DNA of 64,000 nucleotides from assembly GCF_003751805.1 (NCBI RefSeq), contig NZ_RKHQ01000001.1, forward strand, positions 1 to 64,000. The letters run 5' to 3'. Positions within the stretch are counted from its first letter, which is position 1. Each line of letters starts with the position of its first letter. Of this stretch, positions 39,818 to 50,085 are shown piece after piece. A program made the position numbers and the translations under genes. Below the pieces are notes generated by a model that saw only the letters and a list, made by a program, of their open reading frames with translations, was not told where the DNA came from and ran no database searches. The stretch is from Salana multivorans. GTDB taxonomy: Bacteria; Actinomycetota; Actinomycetes; Actinomycetales; Beutenbergiaceae.

Positions 39818-42800
39818 ATGCATGAGGTTGGTCGCGTTGGCGTCCGGGTACTTCCCAACACCAAGGGCTTTCACAAGAAGCTCAAGATCTTCCTGGAAAA
39901 GGAAGAGGGCCGGCACGAGCTCAAGATCAACCTTGAGCTCGACGAGCACGGCCTGACGCGCGACGCGCGTCGCGCAGTCCAGGCCGCACAGGAGCGCGTT
40001 CAGGACATCGAGGTCGGCGTGGATCTCGACCGCCGCGGCCTCAAGAACCTTGAGCGCAACCTCGGCGACCTCGCCGCCCGACGTCACGTCACTCTCGACG
40101 TCGACGCGGACACGGACGCGCTGCGTGACCGGTTCGAGCGCTTCGCCCGCTCAGTCCACTGGCGCAACATCGGGGGCAAGGATCTCGATGTCGACGTCGC
40201 GCCGATCTACCCCAAGATCAAGCGCGCGGCTGACGAGGCGATGGCGCGAGGCGAGACCATTCGCGTCGGCGTCGACTTCGACGGAGACGCGGCCGACCGC
40301 CTCGGGCGCCAGATCCGGTCGATCCAGAAGCGCCTTGAGGACGTCCAGGCGGGCCGGCCGATCCGGATGGACCTGTGGGTCGACCCAGACCACCTTGAGC
40401 GTCAGCTCAGCGAGCTCCGGCGTCGTCACGACGAGGCGACGCAGGCGATCGAGGTCCGAGCCGAGCTCCATCGCGAGTCGGCCCATCGGATCAAGGAGCA
40501 GCTCGACGACATCACGGAGAAGCACCGCAAGGCGAAGATCGAGGCCGAGGCGCAGGTGCTCTCCGCGCGCGCTCAGCTCGCCGTCCTTGCGCGCGACCGG
40601 TTCGTCACGCTCCACGCACGAGTGTCGGAGAAGTCGCTTCGCGCGGCGTCGACCACACTCGCCGCCCTGTCGGGCGCCCGCATGGTGTCGAACACCTTCG
40701 AGCGAATGTGGGACTGGGCGAAGAACCTCGACAAGTCGATCCCGCTCATCTCGGCCGCGTCGTCCGCGATCGCCCTCCTGGGCCAGGTCGCGACGACGTC
40801 CGTCTCCAACATCCTGTCGCTCGTCACCTCGCTCGCGCAGGTCGCTCCGCTGGCCCTCACCCTGCCGGGCATCGCTGCCGGCTTTGCGATCGGGGTCGGC
40901 GTCATGGTCGCGGCCCTTCGCGATTTCAACACTGAACTCCCCCTGGTCAAGCGCGCGATGGGCGAGATGCAGGACTCGATCTCAGCCAAGTTCTGGGACC
41001 GAGCGAAGGCGCCGATGGAGTCGCTTGCCAACTCGATCCTGCCCCGACTCCGCGACGGGTTCGACCGAACCGCCACCAGCATCGGGGGTTGGTTCGCCGA
41101 GCTCAGCAAGGCGTTCGAGTCGCGACTCGGGGACGGCTCGATCGAGGACATGTTCGGCAGCCTCTCGGAGTCCATCGAGATCTCCAGCGGGCACGCGCAG
41201 TCACTCGTCGACATCATCTGGGACCTCGGTCGCATCGGGGCCCGTCAACTTCCACGCCTCGCGGCCTGGGGCGGCGAGATCGCCGACTCCTTCGCCGAGT
41301 GGCTGAACATCAACGAGGCGAACGGCAACATCGACCTCTGGGTCGACCGGGCGATCGCCAAGCTCTCATCGCTCGGCAGCATCGTCCGGGACACCGGCTC
41401 GATCTTCTACTGGCTCGGCCACGCCGCCGAAGAGGGTGGAGCCGCAACGCTCGAAGGTGCTGCGGACGCCCTGGAGCGGTGGAAGGAGATCGTCAAGTCC
41501 GACGAGTTCCAGTCCAAGATGACCGGCTTCTTCAAGGCGTTCCACTGGGGCCTCGATGTCGTCGGGCACCGGACGGGTCCAGCGTTCACGAGGTGGCTGG
41601 AGAAGCTGCGCACGGGGCTGATGGAGATGAGCACCACCCTCTCCCCCGCCATCGGCAGCTTCCTCGGCCAGTTCTTCGACCTGCTCTCGTCCCCGGCCGT
41701 CGACCAGGGCTGGTCCGACCTACTCAGCGGCCTGGCTGACGGGCTCTCGGGCTTCTCGGACCACCTCCCAGGGATGGAGGGCGGCCTCGGTGCGCTCATG
41801 TCGATCCTCGGCACGCTGTCGCGTCAGTTCCTCCCCGTCCTCGGTCAGGCATTCGAGTGGCTCAGCGGCGTCCTGGAGGAGAACGGGCCGAAGATCGAAG
41901 CGATCATCACGAACTTCTCGACACAGTTCAGCCAGATGATCGACAAGTACGGCCCGACCGTGAAGGAGTGGATCGGGACCTTCGTCGACTGGGTTGAAGA
42001 TCTCTCCGCCCAGGAGGGCTCGCTCGGGCGAATCACGGGAACCCTCATCGGGCTGTGGGGGGCCTTCAAGCTCTTCGGCGCGCTCGGCTCGGTGGCTGGC
42101 GTGCTGAGCAAGCTGTCGGCCGGCCTCAAGACGCTCAGTGGCGGTGGCGCCGGCCTCGGCCAGACGGCCACCGGCCTCACCGGGGTGAGTCGAGCGCTAG
42201 CGCTCCTGTCCCCCGGCACGATCGGGGCACTCGGCGGCGCAGCCGCGGGGATCGCCGTCCTGGCGCTCTACATGAAGCACCTCTACGACGAGTACCCGTT
42301 CGTTCAGGAGGCGTTCGACGGGATGACCGCCTCGTGGGGCAACTTCGCGGCGGCAGCGAGGGAGCACGACTACACGGTCAAGATCCTGAATGGCCTCCTG
42401 GAGATCCTGGAGGACATCACTGGCGTCGACTTCTCCAACCTCGACTGGGGGCGCCTCTGGAAGGGCATGGACGTCGCCGCCGCGATCGGGTTCGCCGACG
42501 GTCTCGACGCCGTCACGGCGTCACTCGACACCCTCTCGGCCGTCCTTCGCGGCGACTGGAGCTCCGCTTGGGCCAACGTCACGAGCTTCCTGAACGGCGA
42601 CAACCTGTTCGCGCAGATCGCCCGGAACGTTGCCGCGTGGAGCCCCATTGCCATCGTCAACGGCATCGCGAACAAGTTCATCGCCGCGGGGCTCCCTTCG
42701 ATGATGGACGTCGGTCGACAGATCATGGCCGGCCTGGCCCGGGGCATCACCCAGGGCCCAGCGATGGTCTGGAACGCGATCGGCACCGCCGTCGGATGGC

Positions 42801-43906
42801 TCGTCGACAAGGCCAAGGAACTCCTTGGGATTCACTCTCCCTCGACCGTGTTCATCCAGATCGGTCGCGACGTGATCGCGGGGCTGATCCAGGGCCTAAC
42901 GCCGACCGGCATCGCTGAGGCGATGGCCGGCGTCGTCGACGCGATCCTCAGCGGCGCCACGGGCGCCGGTTCGCTCCTGTTCCCCGCCGGCCAGGGAATC
43001 GTCGGGAACCTGCTCTCGGGCATCCTCTCGCGCTCCGGCGATGGGGAGTCCTCTGGTGCAGAGTTCGCCAGGCGGTACGTGAAGGGCGCCGCTGGCGTCG
43101 ACTTCTTCACCCCCGGGGCGCAGTCCTCCGGGCGGATGGTCGACGGGCTCCTGTCGAGCGGCCAGCCGGCCAACAGCGCTGGCGTGACGCTGGGCAGGAA
43201 GGTGGTCGACGGGACGCTCACGGCCAACATGGCCGGCGCGGCCACGATCCTCGTTCAGCGGTGGGTTGCGGCCCTCACGGGCCTGGTCCACCTGTCGCGC
43301 CAGGCCGGCGAGGCGATGTCTTCGTACCTCGCTGCCGGGGCCGCGGGCGGCGCGGGGGCGATGTCCTCCGCCGGAGGCTCGCTCGCCCGGGCTTTCGCCT
43401 CTGGTGTTGCGGGCGGATCTGGTGCGGCTCGCTCCGCGGGAGCGGCTGTCGCCAGTTCTGCGATGTCGGCCACTGCGGGCTACTCCGCCTACTCGTCCGG
43501 GGCGGCTATCGGAGCGACCTTCGCTTCGGGCATCCGCTCGCAGATCGCTGCGGTACGCAGCGCGGCCAACGCGCTCGTCGCCTCGGCTCGCGACTACCTG
43601 CCCCGCAGCCCTGCCCGGGTCGGGCCGTTCAGCGGCTCTGGCTATGGCGGCTGGGGTGAGTCGATCGCCGACGAGCTGGTCGCGGGGATGGTGCGTCGCA
43701 CGCCGAACGTCGCCGCCGCTTCGGATCGAATGATGCGGGCGGTCGACCTGACGGCAGAGAGCCCTGACGTCGAAGCTGCGAGTGGCGCCGCAGGGGCAAC
43801 CCACATCACCGTCCAGGTCGACGTGGATGACCTCGCGGGAATTCGCTCTCTTGAGGAGTGGGTCCAGATGGCAAACGTCTGGCGAGCCCAGGGCGTCCGC
43901 GCCTAA
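39818..43906 (+). CDS. Tape measure protein
   Basis: A 1,362-aa protein, by far the longest. Helical charged N-terminal ~300 residues. Hydrophobic segments near residues 315-375 (ALLGQVATTSVSNILSLV, PGIAAGFAIGVGVMVAAL). Another hydrophobic Ala/Gly region lies near 1160-1240, then SPARVGPFSGSGYGGWGES near 1265. It sets tail length and helps DNA entry. ATG 39818 after TTGAGG. Confidence 0.9.
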   Translation: MHEVGRVGVRVLPNTKGFHKKLKIFLEKEEGRHELKINLELDEHGLTRDARRAVQAAQERVQDIEVGVDLDRRGLKNLERNLGDLAARRHVTLDVDADTDALRDRFERFARSVHWRNIGGKDLDVDVAPIYPKIKRAADEAMARGETIRVGVDFDGDAADRLGRQIRSIQKRLEDVQAGRPIRMDLWVDPDHLERQLSELRRRHDEATQAIEVRAELHRESAHRIKEQLDDITEKHRKAKIEAEAQVLSARAQLAVLARDRFVTLHARVSEKSLRAASTTLAALSGARMVSNTFERMWDWAKNLDKSIPLISAASSAIALLGQVATTSVSNILSLVTSLAQVAPLALTLPGIAAGFAIGVGVMVAALRDFNTELPLVKRAMGEMQDSISAKFWDRAKAPMESLANSILPRLRDGFDRTATSIGGWFAELSKAFESRLGDGSIEDMFGSLSESIEISSGHAQSLVDIIWDLGRIGARQLPRLAAWGGEIADSFAEWLNINEANGNIDLWVDRAIAKLSSLGSIVRDTGSIFYWLGHAAEEGGAATLEGAADALERWKEIVKSDEFQSKMTGFFKAFHWGLDVVGHRTGPAFTRWLEKLRTGLMEMSTTLSPAIGSFLGQFFDLLSSPAVDQGWSDLLSGLADGLSGFSDHLPGMEGGLGALMSILGTLSRQFLPVLGQAFEWLSGVLEENGPKIEAIITNFSTQFSQMIDKYGPTVKEWIGTFVDWVEDLSAQEGSLGRITGTLIGLWGAFKLFGALGSVAGVLSKLSAGLKTLSGGGAGLGQTATGLTGVSRALALLSPGTIGALGGAAAGIAVLALYMKHLYDEYPFVQEAFDGMTASWGNFAAAAREHDYTVKILNGLLEILEDITGVDFSNLDWGRLWKGMDVAAAIGFADGLDAVTASLDTLSAVLRGDWSSAWANVTSFLNGDNLFAQIARNVAAWSPIAIVNGIANKFIAAGLPSMMDVGRQIMAGLARGITQGPAMVWNAIGTAVGWLVDKAKELLGIHSPSTVFIQIGRDVIAGLIQGLTPTGIAEAMAGVVDAILSGATGAGSLLFPAGQGIVGNLLSGILSRSGDGESSGAEFARRYVKGAAGVDFFTPGAQSSGRMVDGLLSSGQPANSAGVTLGRKVVDGTLTANMAGAATILVQRWVAALTGLVHLSRQAGEAMSSYLAAGAAGGAGAMSSAGGSLARAFASGVAGGSGAARSAGAAVASSAMSATAGYSAYSSGAAIGATFASGIRSQIAAVRSAANALVASARDYLPRSPARVGPFSGSGYGGWGESIADELVAGMVRRTPNVAAASDRMMRAVDLTAESPDVEAASGAAGATHITVQVDVDDLAGIRSLEEWVQMANVWRAQGVRA

Positions 43907-43915
43907 CCACTAGCA

Positions 43916-43957
43916 CGAAAGGCCCCCTTGATCTTCACGGATCGAGGGGGCCTTTCG
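43916..43957 (+). terminator. Strong hairpin between tape measure and minor tail genes
   Basis: An 18-bp stem (43916-43933 with 43940-43957), one G-T pair, 6-base loop. The longest stem in the window. Confidence 0.75.
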
Positions 43958-43987
43958 GCGTTTCTGACTTTCCCCAAAGGAGGGGTA

Positions 43988-46600
43988 ATGGCCGGCGAAG
44001 GCACATGGTCCGGTAACACCGCTACGAGCAGCGGCGGCAACGTCGGCCGCCTCCACACGTACGTCAACATCACGAACCCGAACCCCTGGACGTCCAGGGT
44101 TCGGATCTACACCTACTTCACCTCGAACTACTCCGTCTCGGACTCCTCGAACTCGGTCTCCGGCTGGGCCGACGGGTTCCCGGGGGCGGGCGGGTCGCGG
44201 AACGTGTCCCACGGCGGCTCGGGTGGCACGACGGCGATCTATGACGAGACGCGCGACTTCTCGCGCGGTTTCGGGACTGGCCCGTCGGGCAACTTCAGCT
44301 TCTCGATCACCGGCCTCGCCCCGTGGGGCTCGACGACGTTCTCCGTGTCGGGCACCTGGGGCGACTCGCCTAGGCCGTACGAGACCCCGGCTGCGCCTGC
44401 CGCACCGTCGGTCTCGAACGTGTCGACGGCGAGCGTCAAGATCACTTCGGGTGCCACGTCGAACAACGGTGGGGCTGGCATCGACCGGTGGCAGTTCCAG
44501 ACCGCGTGGGACTCGTCGTTCAGCACCGGCCTGTGGAGCTCCTCCGAGTACACCTCGGGCACGCAGACCATCGCCGACTGGAGCGGGAACCGTGACTACT
44601 GGGTCAGGGGCCGGGTCCGCAACTCGGCCGGCCTCTGGTCTGGCTGGTCGAGCGGCACCAAGTTCACCACCCCTCCACTGCCAGCGAACAAGCCAACGAA
44701 CCTGATCGCCACCTACGTCTCGGACACGCAGGCGAACCTCTCGTGGACGAACAACCCAACCGCCGAGCGTCCCTACTCCGCGATCGACGTCCAGCGCCGC
44801 GCGTACGGGGGCTCGTGGGTCACGGTTGCACTGGGGCTCGCCGGCACGACGACATCTTGGTCGGACAAGACACTCAGTGCTGGCACCCGCTACGACTACC
44901 GCGTCCGCGGCCGGAACTCCGCAGCGCCGACCGATGGCTCCGACTACGCGCGAGCCTCGACCGGCGCCTCGGATGTCTCGACCACTCCGCTGGCGCCGAC
45001 CGCTGTCGCGGCGGCGAAGGACGGTGCCGGGAGCATCGTCGTGTCCTGGTCCGGCGCCTGGGGCACCGCCTACCCGGCCGGCTGGTGCGTCCTGGACGTC
45101 CAGGAGTCCACCAACGGTGGCACGACCTGGGCCTCGCTCGCTACCGGCCTGGCTCTGACGGAGCGCCAGTGGACGCACGCCTCGCCCAACGCGAGCCTGC
45201 CCCACCTCTACCGGGTCCGCGCTCGCGCGACGACCGCGAGCGGCGGTGTCGGCGGCGCGGACCTGCCCTCGGCCTGGGTGCAGTCGAACGTCGTCCAGCT
45301 CATCACCAAGCCGGGCCAGCCGATGATCGTCGGCCCACAGGCAGCGCAGGATGCGACGAAGGCGCTCACGATCGAGTGGGTCCACAACTCGATCGACACG
45401 ACCCCACAGTCGGCGTACCAGATGCGCTACCGCGCCGTCGGGACCTCGACCTGGACCACGCTCGCGAAGACCACGTCATCCACGAGCTCGCGGACGCTGA
45501 CGGCGGGCCTGTTCTCCAACGGCACGTCGGTCGAGTTCCAGGTCTGCACCTGGGGCGCGAGCGCGACCGGTTCGGACTGGTCCGACACGTTCGTCGTCGC
45601 CCTCTCGGCGCCGCCGACGGCCACGATCTCCTCCCCACCCCTCGGAGCCTGGCCCGGGGCGAGGCTCACGGTCGCGTGGGCCTACTACCAGGCCAACGGG
45701 CTCGCGCAGGCGGGCGCCGAGGTGCGCCTGTACGACATGAGCTCCGGCCAGTACGTGACGACCCCGGTGACCGGTGCGACCTCCTCGGTCACGCTCCCGA
45801 CGATTCTGCCCAACGGATCGAGCTGGTCGGTCGACGTGCGGGTCCGCTCTTCGGCCGCCCAGTGGAGCGACTGGACTGGGGCCCTCTTCTGGGTCGAGTA
45901 CCCGACGCCGCCCGAGCCGCAGGTCCAGGCGCTATGGGACGTCATCAACGGCGTCGCGCAGGTGTCGGTCCACAACCCGACGCCGACCTCCGGCCAGGCG
46001 ACACCGACGCACAACGAGCTGTGGCGCTCGATCGACGGCGGGGTCTGGACTCTCATCGCCGACACCCTGCCACCCCAGGGCGCGGTGACCGACCCGACGG
46101 CCCCGGCCGCCGGCGAGATCCGCTACCGGGCCGTCGCGCTCACGGCCCTGCTCGCCTCGTCCGAGTCTGAGCCCGTCCCCCTGGACGTGCCCGCCATCGA
46201 CCACCGCGGCCACGCCGAGTGCGCCACCTACGTCTCCGGCGGGCCCGGGTACGGCATCACCTGCCGAGCCCTCTACAACCCCGAGCTGTCGTTCAGTCGG
46301 GGTCGTCGCGACCGGACTCTCTACTGGTTTGCCGGGCGAAGTCTGCCGGTGGAGCACGCCGGCCCGGGGCTGGAGCGCACGCTCACCCTGACCTGGCGCG
46401 TACTGCCTGAGTGGGAGTCCGACGGCGGACGCTCCGCAAGCCGCGAGGAGTGGGAGCGGCTGGTCGAGCTGCCCGGCCCACACCTGGTCCGCGACTGCCA
46501 GGGGCGCCGCTTCTACGCATCCCTGGGCGACCTGACCGGTCGCCGTCTCGCTGACGGCACGTACTCGATGACCCTGACCGCCACGGAGGTGAGCGCATGA
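43988..46600 (+). CDS. Minor tail protein with fibronectin type III repeats
   Basis: An 870-aa protein. Gly/Ser-rich N-terminal domain (residues 1-130), then about five FN3-like repeats, each with Pro-rich edges and a W/Y...V.....G pattern (for example PANKPTNLIATYVSDTQANL; PTAVAAAKDGAGSIVVSWSG). The C-terminal ~130 residues form a separate domain. Probably exposed at the tail tip and able to bind the cell wall. ATG 43988 after GGAGGGGT. Confidence 0.85.
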   Translation: MAGEGTWSGNTATSSGGNVGRLHTYVNITNPNPWTSRVRIYTYFTSNYSVSDSSNSVSGWADGFPGAGGSRNVSHGGSGGTTAIYDETRDFSRGFGTGPSGNFSFSITGLAPWGSTTFSVSGTWGDSPRPYETPAAPAAPSVSNVSTASVKITSGATSNNGGAGIDRWQFQTAWDSSFSTGLWSSSEYTSGTQTIADWSGNRDYWVRGRVRNSAGLWSGWSSGTKFTTPPLPANKPTNLIATYVSDTQANLSWTNNPTAERPYSAIDVQRRAYGGSWVTVALGLAGTTTSWSDKTLSAGTRYDYRVRGRNSAAPTDGSDYARASTGASDVSTTPLAPTAVAAAKDGAGSIVVSWSGAWGTAYPAGWCVLDVQESTNGGTTWASLATGLALTERQWTHASPNASLPHLYRVRARATTASGGVGGADLPSAWVQSNVVQLITKPGQPMIVGPQAAQDATKALTIEWVHNSIDTTPQSAYQMRYRAVGTSTWTTLAKTTSSTSSRTLTAGLFSNGTSVEFQVCTWGASATGSDWSDTFVVALSAPPTATISSPPLGAWPGARLTVAWAYYQANGLAQAGAEVRLYDMSSGQYVTTPVTGATSSVTLPTILPNGSSWSVDVRVRSSAAQWSDWTGALFWVEYPTPPEPQVQALWDVINGVAQVSVHNPTPTSGQATPTHNELWRSIDGGVWTLIADTLPPQGAVTDPTAPAAGEIRYRAVALTALLASSESEPVPLDVPAIDHRGHAECATYVSGGPGYGITCRALYNPELSFSRGRRDRTLYWFAGRSLPVEHAGPGLERTLTLTWRVLPEWESDGGRSASREEWERLVELPGPHLVRDCQGRRFYASLGDLTGRRLADGTYSMTLTATEVSA

Positions 46601-47655
46601 CGGACGCCCTGAACCGGTCCCACATCGCCGACTTCCGGGTCGAGGTTCTGAACGGCCGAGAGGAGCTGCGCGGTGACCTGCGCGGGCTTCTCTCGGCCCG
46701 CGTCGAGGAGAACATCGACGCCGAGAACCAGCACGTCGGACAGCTCAAGATCCGCGCCGTCGACAGCGGTTTCCCGATCGACTGGATCGACGACCGGGTG
46801 CGCATCTACAAGACCGTTGAGGACCAGGAGTTCCTCATCGGGACCCTGATGACCACCTGGCCCACCGAGTACCAGCGCCCCACCGGGGTCGAGGTCACCA
46901 TCGGCCTGGTCGGGAAGGTCGCCGTCCTGGAGCGGGACAAGGTCGACACCGCCTACTCGCTGGCGGCCGGCGCCAACGTCGTCGACGCCGTCAAGGCACT
47001 CATCGCCTCGACCGGCGAGACCGCGATGGCCGTCACCCCCTCCCCGAAGACGCTCCGCGAGGGGATGGTCTGGCCGCCGGCCACGTCCAGGCGGGAGATC
47101 ATCAACGACCTCCTCCAGAGCATCAACTACATGTCGATCCACTGCGACCGGCAGGGGCGCTACATCATCGCCCCCTGGATCGCACCGGCCGACCGGCCCA
47201 TCGCCTACGAGTTCCGCGAGGGCGAGACCTCCATCCACCTGCCGACCTGGCAGCGCGAGGCCGACCTCTCCACCGTGCCGAACAAGTTCATCGCCGTCTC
47301 CCCCGGGACCGACGAAGAGCCGGCCCTCGTCGGCGTCGCCACGAACGAGAACCCCAACTCCCCCTTCTCCTACCAGGGGCGCGGGAACCGGTGGATCACC
47401 GAACGCGACACCGCCGTCGAGGCACCCGACCAGACGACCATCGACGCCATCGCGGCCCGCCGCCTCCAGGGCTTCCTCAGCCCGACGGCCGCGCTGCTCG
47501 TGCAGCACGCGTTCCGACCCGAGTGCCTGCCGCACGCCCGCGTCCGCTTCGTCTCGCAGGGCACCGACACCACCGCAACGATCCGTCGCCAGGTCATGAC
47601 CTGCGGCAGCACCGACCTCGTCGAGGCTGAGTGGAGGGAGGCGATCCGCATATGA
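46597..47655 (+). CDS. Minor tail protein (Gp37-like)
   Basis: A 352-aa protein of the siphovirus ReqiPepy6 Gp37-like type: DFRVEVLNGREELRGDL, SRREIINDLLQSINYM near residue 165 and ATIRRQVMTCGSTDLVEAEW at the C-terminus. ATGA overlap with the FN3 gene. Confidence 0.75.
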   Translation: MTDALNRSHIADFRVEVLNGREELRGDLRGLLSARVEENIDAENQHVGQLKIRAVDSGFPIDWIDDRVRIYKTVEDQEFLIGTLMTTWPTEYQRPTGVEVTIGLVGKVAVLERDKVDTAYSLAAGANVVDAVKALIASTGETAMAVTPSPKTLREGMVWPPATSRREIINDLLQSINYMSIHCDRQGRYIIAPWIAPADRPIAYEFREGETSIHLPTWQREADLSTVPNKFIAVSPGTDEEPALVGVATNENPNSPFSYQGRGNRWITERDTAVEAPDQTTIDAIAARRLQGFLSPTAALLVQHAFRPECLPHARVRFVSQGTDTTATIRRQVMTCGSTDLVEAEWREAIRI

Positions 47656-48443
47656 GCCAGAACCCCTTCCTCGACCTCATGGCCGCCCACCCCCAGTCGT
47701 CGTCGGACTACTGGGGGTGGGCCTACGTCACCTCGACCAACCCCCTCCACGTCCGGCTGGAGGGCGAGACCGCCCCCCTCCTCGCGAGGGCCCAGAACCT
47801 TGCCGGCCCGCTGGCGGTCGGGCAGAAGGTGTGGGTGCAGATCACCAGCGCCCGAATCATCGTCCACGGCGGCCAGGGCGCGATGGTGCCCTGGGAGCTC
47901 GTGGACGGAGAGGCTGGGCGGCGGGTCGCGATCGGCACGCTGGGCGCCGGAAGTGAGGGCGAGCCAAGCCTTGCCCTCCGCCGGCGATACGCCGGCCAGG
48001 ACCGCGAAGCCCACATGTACGTGTCCGCCGCGACGGCCGACAAGCTCGGCGAGGTCGGCATCCAGCTCCGGGCCGATGGCGTCATCACGTCCCGGCTCTA
48101 CATCGACGGTCGCGGGCAGGTCACGATGCAGACCTACGCCGGGTCCTCCGCCCCGGCCGCGGCCCGGCCCCTCCCCTTCGCGATGGCCGCCGGCATGGTC
48201 GCCATCGCGGGCGGCTCCGGGACCACCACCAGCACTGCGGTGACCTTCCCCGCCGGACGCTTCACGGAGGTCCCGGTCATCACGATGACGCCGCACACCG
48301 GCGCGCCCGAGGCCATCTCCGGCTGGGGGCATTCCGGCCAGACCTCGGGCGGCTTCACCGCCTACATGCGCCGTAGCAACGCCGTCACGACCAACTTCCA
48401 CTGGCTCGCGGTCCAGATGACTCCGACCGCCAGCACCGGATAG
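47652..48443 (+). CDS. Minor tail / receptor-binding protein
   Basis: A 263-aa beta-rich protein. The N-terminal barrel (NPLHVRLEGETAPLLARAQNL...VGQKVWVQ) is an OB-like hub domain. The C-terminal 70 residues (GRFTEVPVITMTPHTGAPEA...FHWLAVQMTP) resemble lectin-like tail tips. Likely contacts the host. Confidence 0.65.
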   Translation: MSQNPFLDLMAAHPQSSSDYWGWAYVTSTNPLHVRLEGETAPLLARAQNLAGPLAVGQKVWVQITSARIIVHGGQGAMVPWELVDGEAGRRVAIGTLGAGSEGEPSLALRRRYAGQDREAHMYVSAATADKLGEVGIQLRADGVITSRLYIDGRGQVTMQTYAGSSAPAAARPLPFAMAAGMVAIAGGSGTTTSTAVTFPAGRFTEVPVITMTPHTGAPEAISGWGHSGQTSGGFTAYMRRSNAVTTNFHWLAVQMTPTASTG

Positions 48444-48449
48444 GAACCA

Positions 48450-48674
48450 ATGAACAAGAACCTCACCGACCTCCTCGAAGAGGTCATCGCTGCTGAGCGG
48501 CGCGCCATCCGGGCTGAGGCCGCCCTCACGGCAGCCAGGCAGCAGGTCGCGACGGCCGACCTCGAAAGGACTGCGGCCGAAGTCGCCCTCGCACCCATCC
48601 GCGGACGACTCCTGGAGGCCGTCTTCGAGGCCGGCGCCGCCGAGCCCGAGAACCACGAGGGACCCGACGCATGA
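48450..48674 (+). CDS. Small coiled-coil protein
   Basis: A 74-aa protein, almost entirely helical, with acidic end. Start ATG 48450 has a weak ribosome site (AGGAACCA). Part of the tail-lysis transition. Role unknown. Confidence 0.6.
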   Translation: MNKNLTDLLEEVIAAERRAIRAEAALTAARQQVATADLERTAAEVALAPIRGRLLEAVFEAGAAEPENHEGPDA

Positions 48675-49126
48675 CCGACCCCAACGTCTGGGCCATCGTG
48701 ATCGACGGCATCACAGCCCTCGGTGCGATCGTCGTCGGCCTCGTCGGCTACTGGGTCGGTCGACGCACCTCGCGCGACACGGTCCGCGTCGAGGGCGAGC
48801 GCGTCACCGTCGAGGCGTCGAAGGTCGACGTCGAGGAGCGCAGGGTCGATCTCGACGAGTGGAAGGCCCTCACGGAGGCGCAGTCCGCTGAGCTCGCGGC
48901 GGCCCGGAAGGAGCTCGCGGAGGCCACGCAACAGCTCCGCGAGGCGCGAACCGAGCACCTGGCAGCCACGACGCAGATCGCCGAGCTCCGCATCACGCTC
49001 CGAATCGCCGACGAGTACGTCAAGACCCTTGAGCGTCACGTCGGCCTACTGGAGGTCTGGATCAACGAGGGTCAGCCTCCTCCGCCCCCGCCTCGGCCGG
49101 CGCGCCACGCAGCCTCCACCTTCTGA
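48671..49126 (+). CDS. Membrane-anchored coiled-coil protein near lysis genes
   Basis: A 151-aa protein. One N-terminal transmembrane helix (ITALGAIVVGLVGYWVG), then ~90 residues of continuous coiled coil and a proline-rich tail (PPPPPPRP). This shape resembles spanin-like or holin-assisting proteins. Overlaps the upstream gene by four bases. Confidence 0.65.
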   Translation: MTDPNVWAIVIDGITALGAIVVGLVGYWVGRRTSRDTVRVEGERVTVEASKVDVEERRVDLDEWKALTEAQSAELAAARKELAEATQQLREARTEHLAATTQIAELRITLRIADEYVKTLERHVGLLEVWINEGQPPPPPPRPARHAASTF

Positions 49127-49134
49127 ACAACAGA

Positions 49135-49167
49135 GAAGAGCCCCAGTCGTGATGACTGGGGCTCTTC
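49135..49167 (+). terminator. Hairpin before endolysin gene
   Basis: GAAGAGCCCCAGTC with its complement, 14-bp perfect stem, 5-base loop GTGAT, then GTCATT. Confidence 0.7.
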
Positions 49168-49185
49168 GTCATTCCGGGAGACCGA

Positions 49186-50085
49186 ATGCTGATCCGCAAG
49201 CAGCTCGTTCCCGCCGCGCACCGCAAGGTGAACCGCGGCGTCAACCCTCGCACCTACATCACCATCCACGAGACCGGCAACACCAACAAGGGCGCCGACG
49301 CCACCGCTCATGGCAACCTCCAGGCCAACGGCAACAGCCGTCAGGCGTCCTGGCACTGGACCGTCGACTCCGACGAGGCGGTGCAGTCCTACCTCCACAC
49401 CGATCGCTGCCAGCACGCGGGTGACGGCGTCGGCCACGGCAACCAGAGCTCGATCGCGGTGGAGATCTGCATCAACGCCGACGGCGACCTGCGCCTGGCG
49501 CAGCGGAACGCCGCCGAGCTGGTGCGGAAGATCATGGCCGAGGAGGGCGTCCCGCTCTCGTCCGTCGTGCAGCACAACCGCTGGTCCGGGAAGGACTGCC
49601 CCGACCTGATGCGCGACGGCCGTGCGCCGTACTCCTGGGCCCAGTTCCTCGACCTGTGCCGCACGGGAACCACCGAGCCCATCACCAAGCCCCTTCCCAC
49701 GCCGCCTCCGACGGTCACCGTCGAGGAGAAGGTGAGCGCGGGTGAGGTCGCGAAGAAGACCTACGCGGTCCTCCGTGTCGACGGCAACTGGGGTGCCCTC
49801 ACAACCGAGGCGTTCCAGATCCTCATGGCTTCGATCGACCGCTACTCGGGCTGGATCGACGGCGACAACGGGGTACTCACCCGCAAGGCCCTCCAGTCGT
49901 GGCTCACGAACCTCGGCTACTACACCGGCCTCATCGATGGCGTCGTCGGCTCCATGACCGTGAAGGCGCTCCAGCGCTTCCTCGCCAGGAAGGGTCTCTA
50001 CGCCGGCCGTATCGACGGCCGGCTCGGGCCCCTGACGGTGAAGGCCTTCCAGACCTACCTCAACCAGCAGAGGACGTACCTGTGA
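49186..50085 (+). CDS. lysA: Endolysin: N-acetylmuramoyl-L-alanine amidase with peptidoglycan-binding repeats
   Basis: A 299-aa protein. N-terminal amidase-2 domain: H28 (ITIHETGN), H129 (VQHNRWSGKDCPD) and C137 as zinc ligands. After a proline linker (~165-180), the C-terminal half carries peptidoglycan-binding repeats (NGVLTRKALQSWL; VGSMTVKALQRFL; LGPLTVKAFQTYL). It cuts the stem-peptide bond of the wall. ATG 49186. Confidence 0.9.
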   Translation: MLIRKQLVPAAHRKVNRGVNPRTYITIHETGNTNKGADATAHGNLQANGNSRQASWHWTVDSDEAVQSYLHTDRCQHAGDGVGHGNQSSIAVEICINADGDLRLAQRNAAELVRKIMAEEGVPLSSVVQHNRWSGKDCPDLMRDGRAPYSWAQFLDLCRTGTTEPITKPLPTPPPTVTVEEKVSAGEVAKKTYAVLRVDGNWGALTTEAFQILMASIDRYSGWIDGDNGVLTRKALQSWLTNLGYYTGLIDGVVGSMTVKALQRFLARKGLYAGRIDGRLGPLTVKAFQTYLNQQRTYL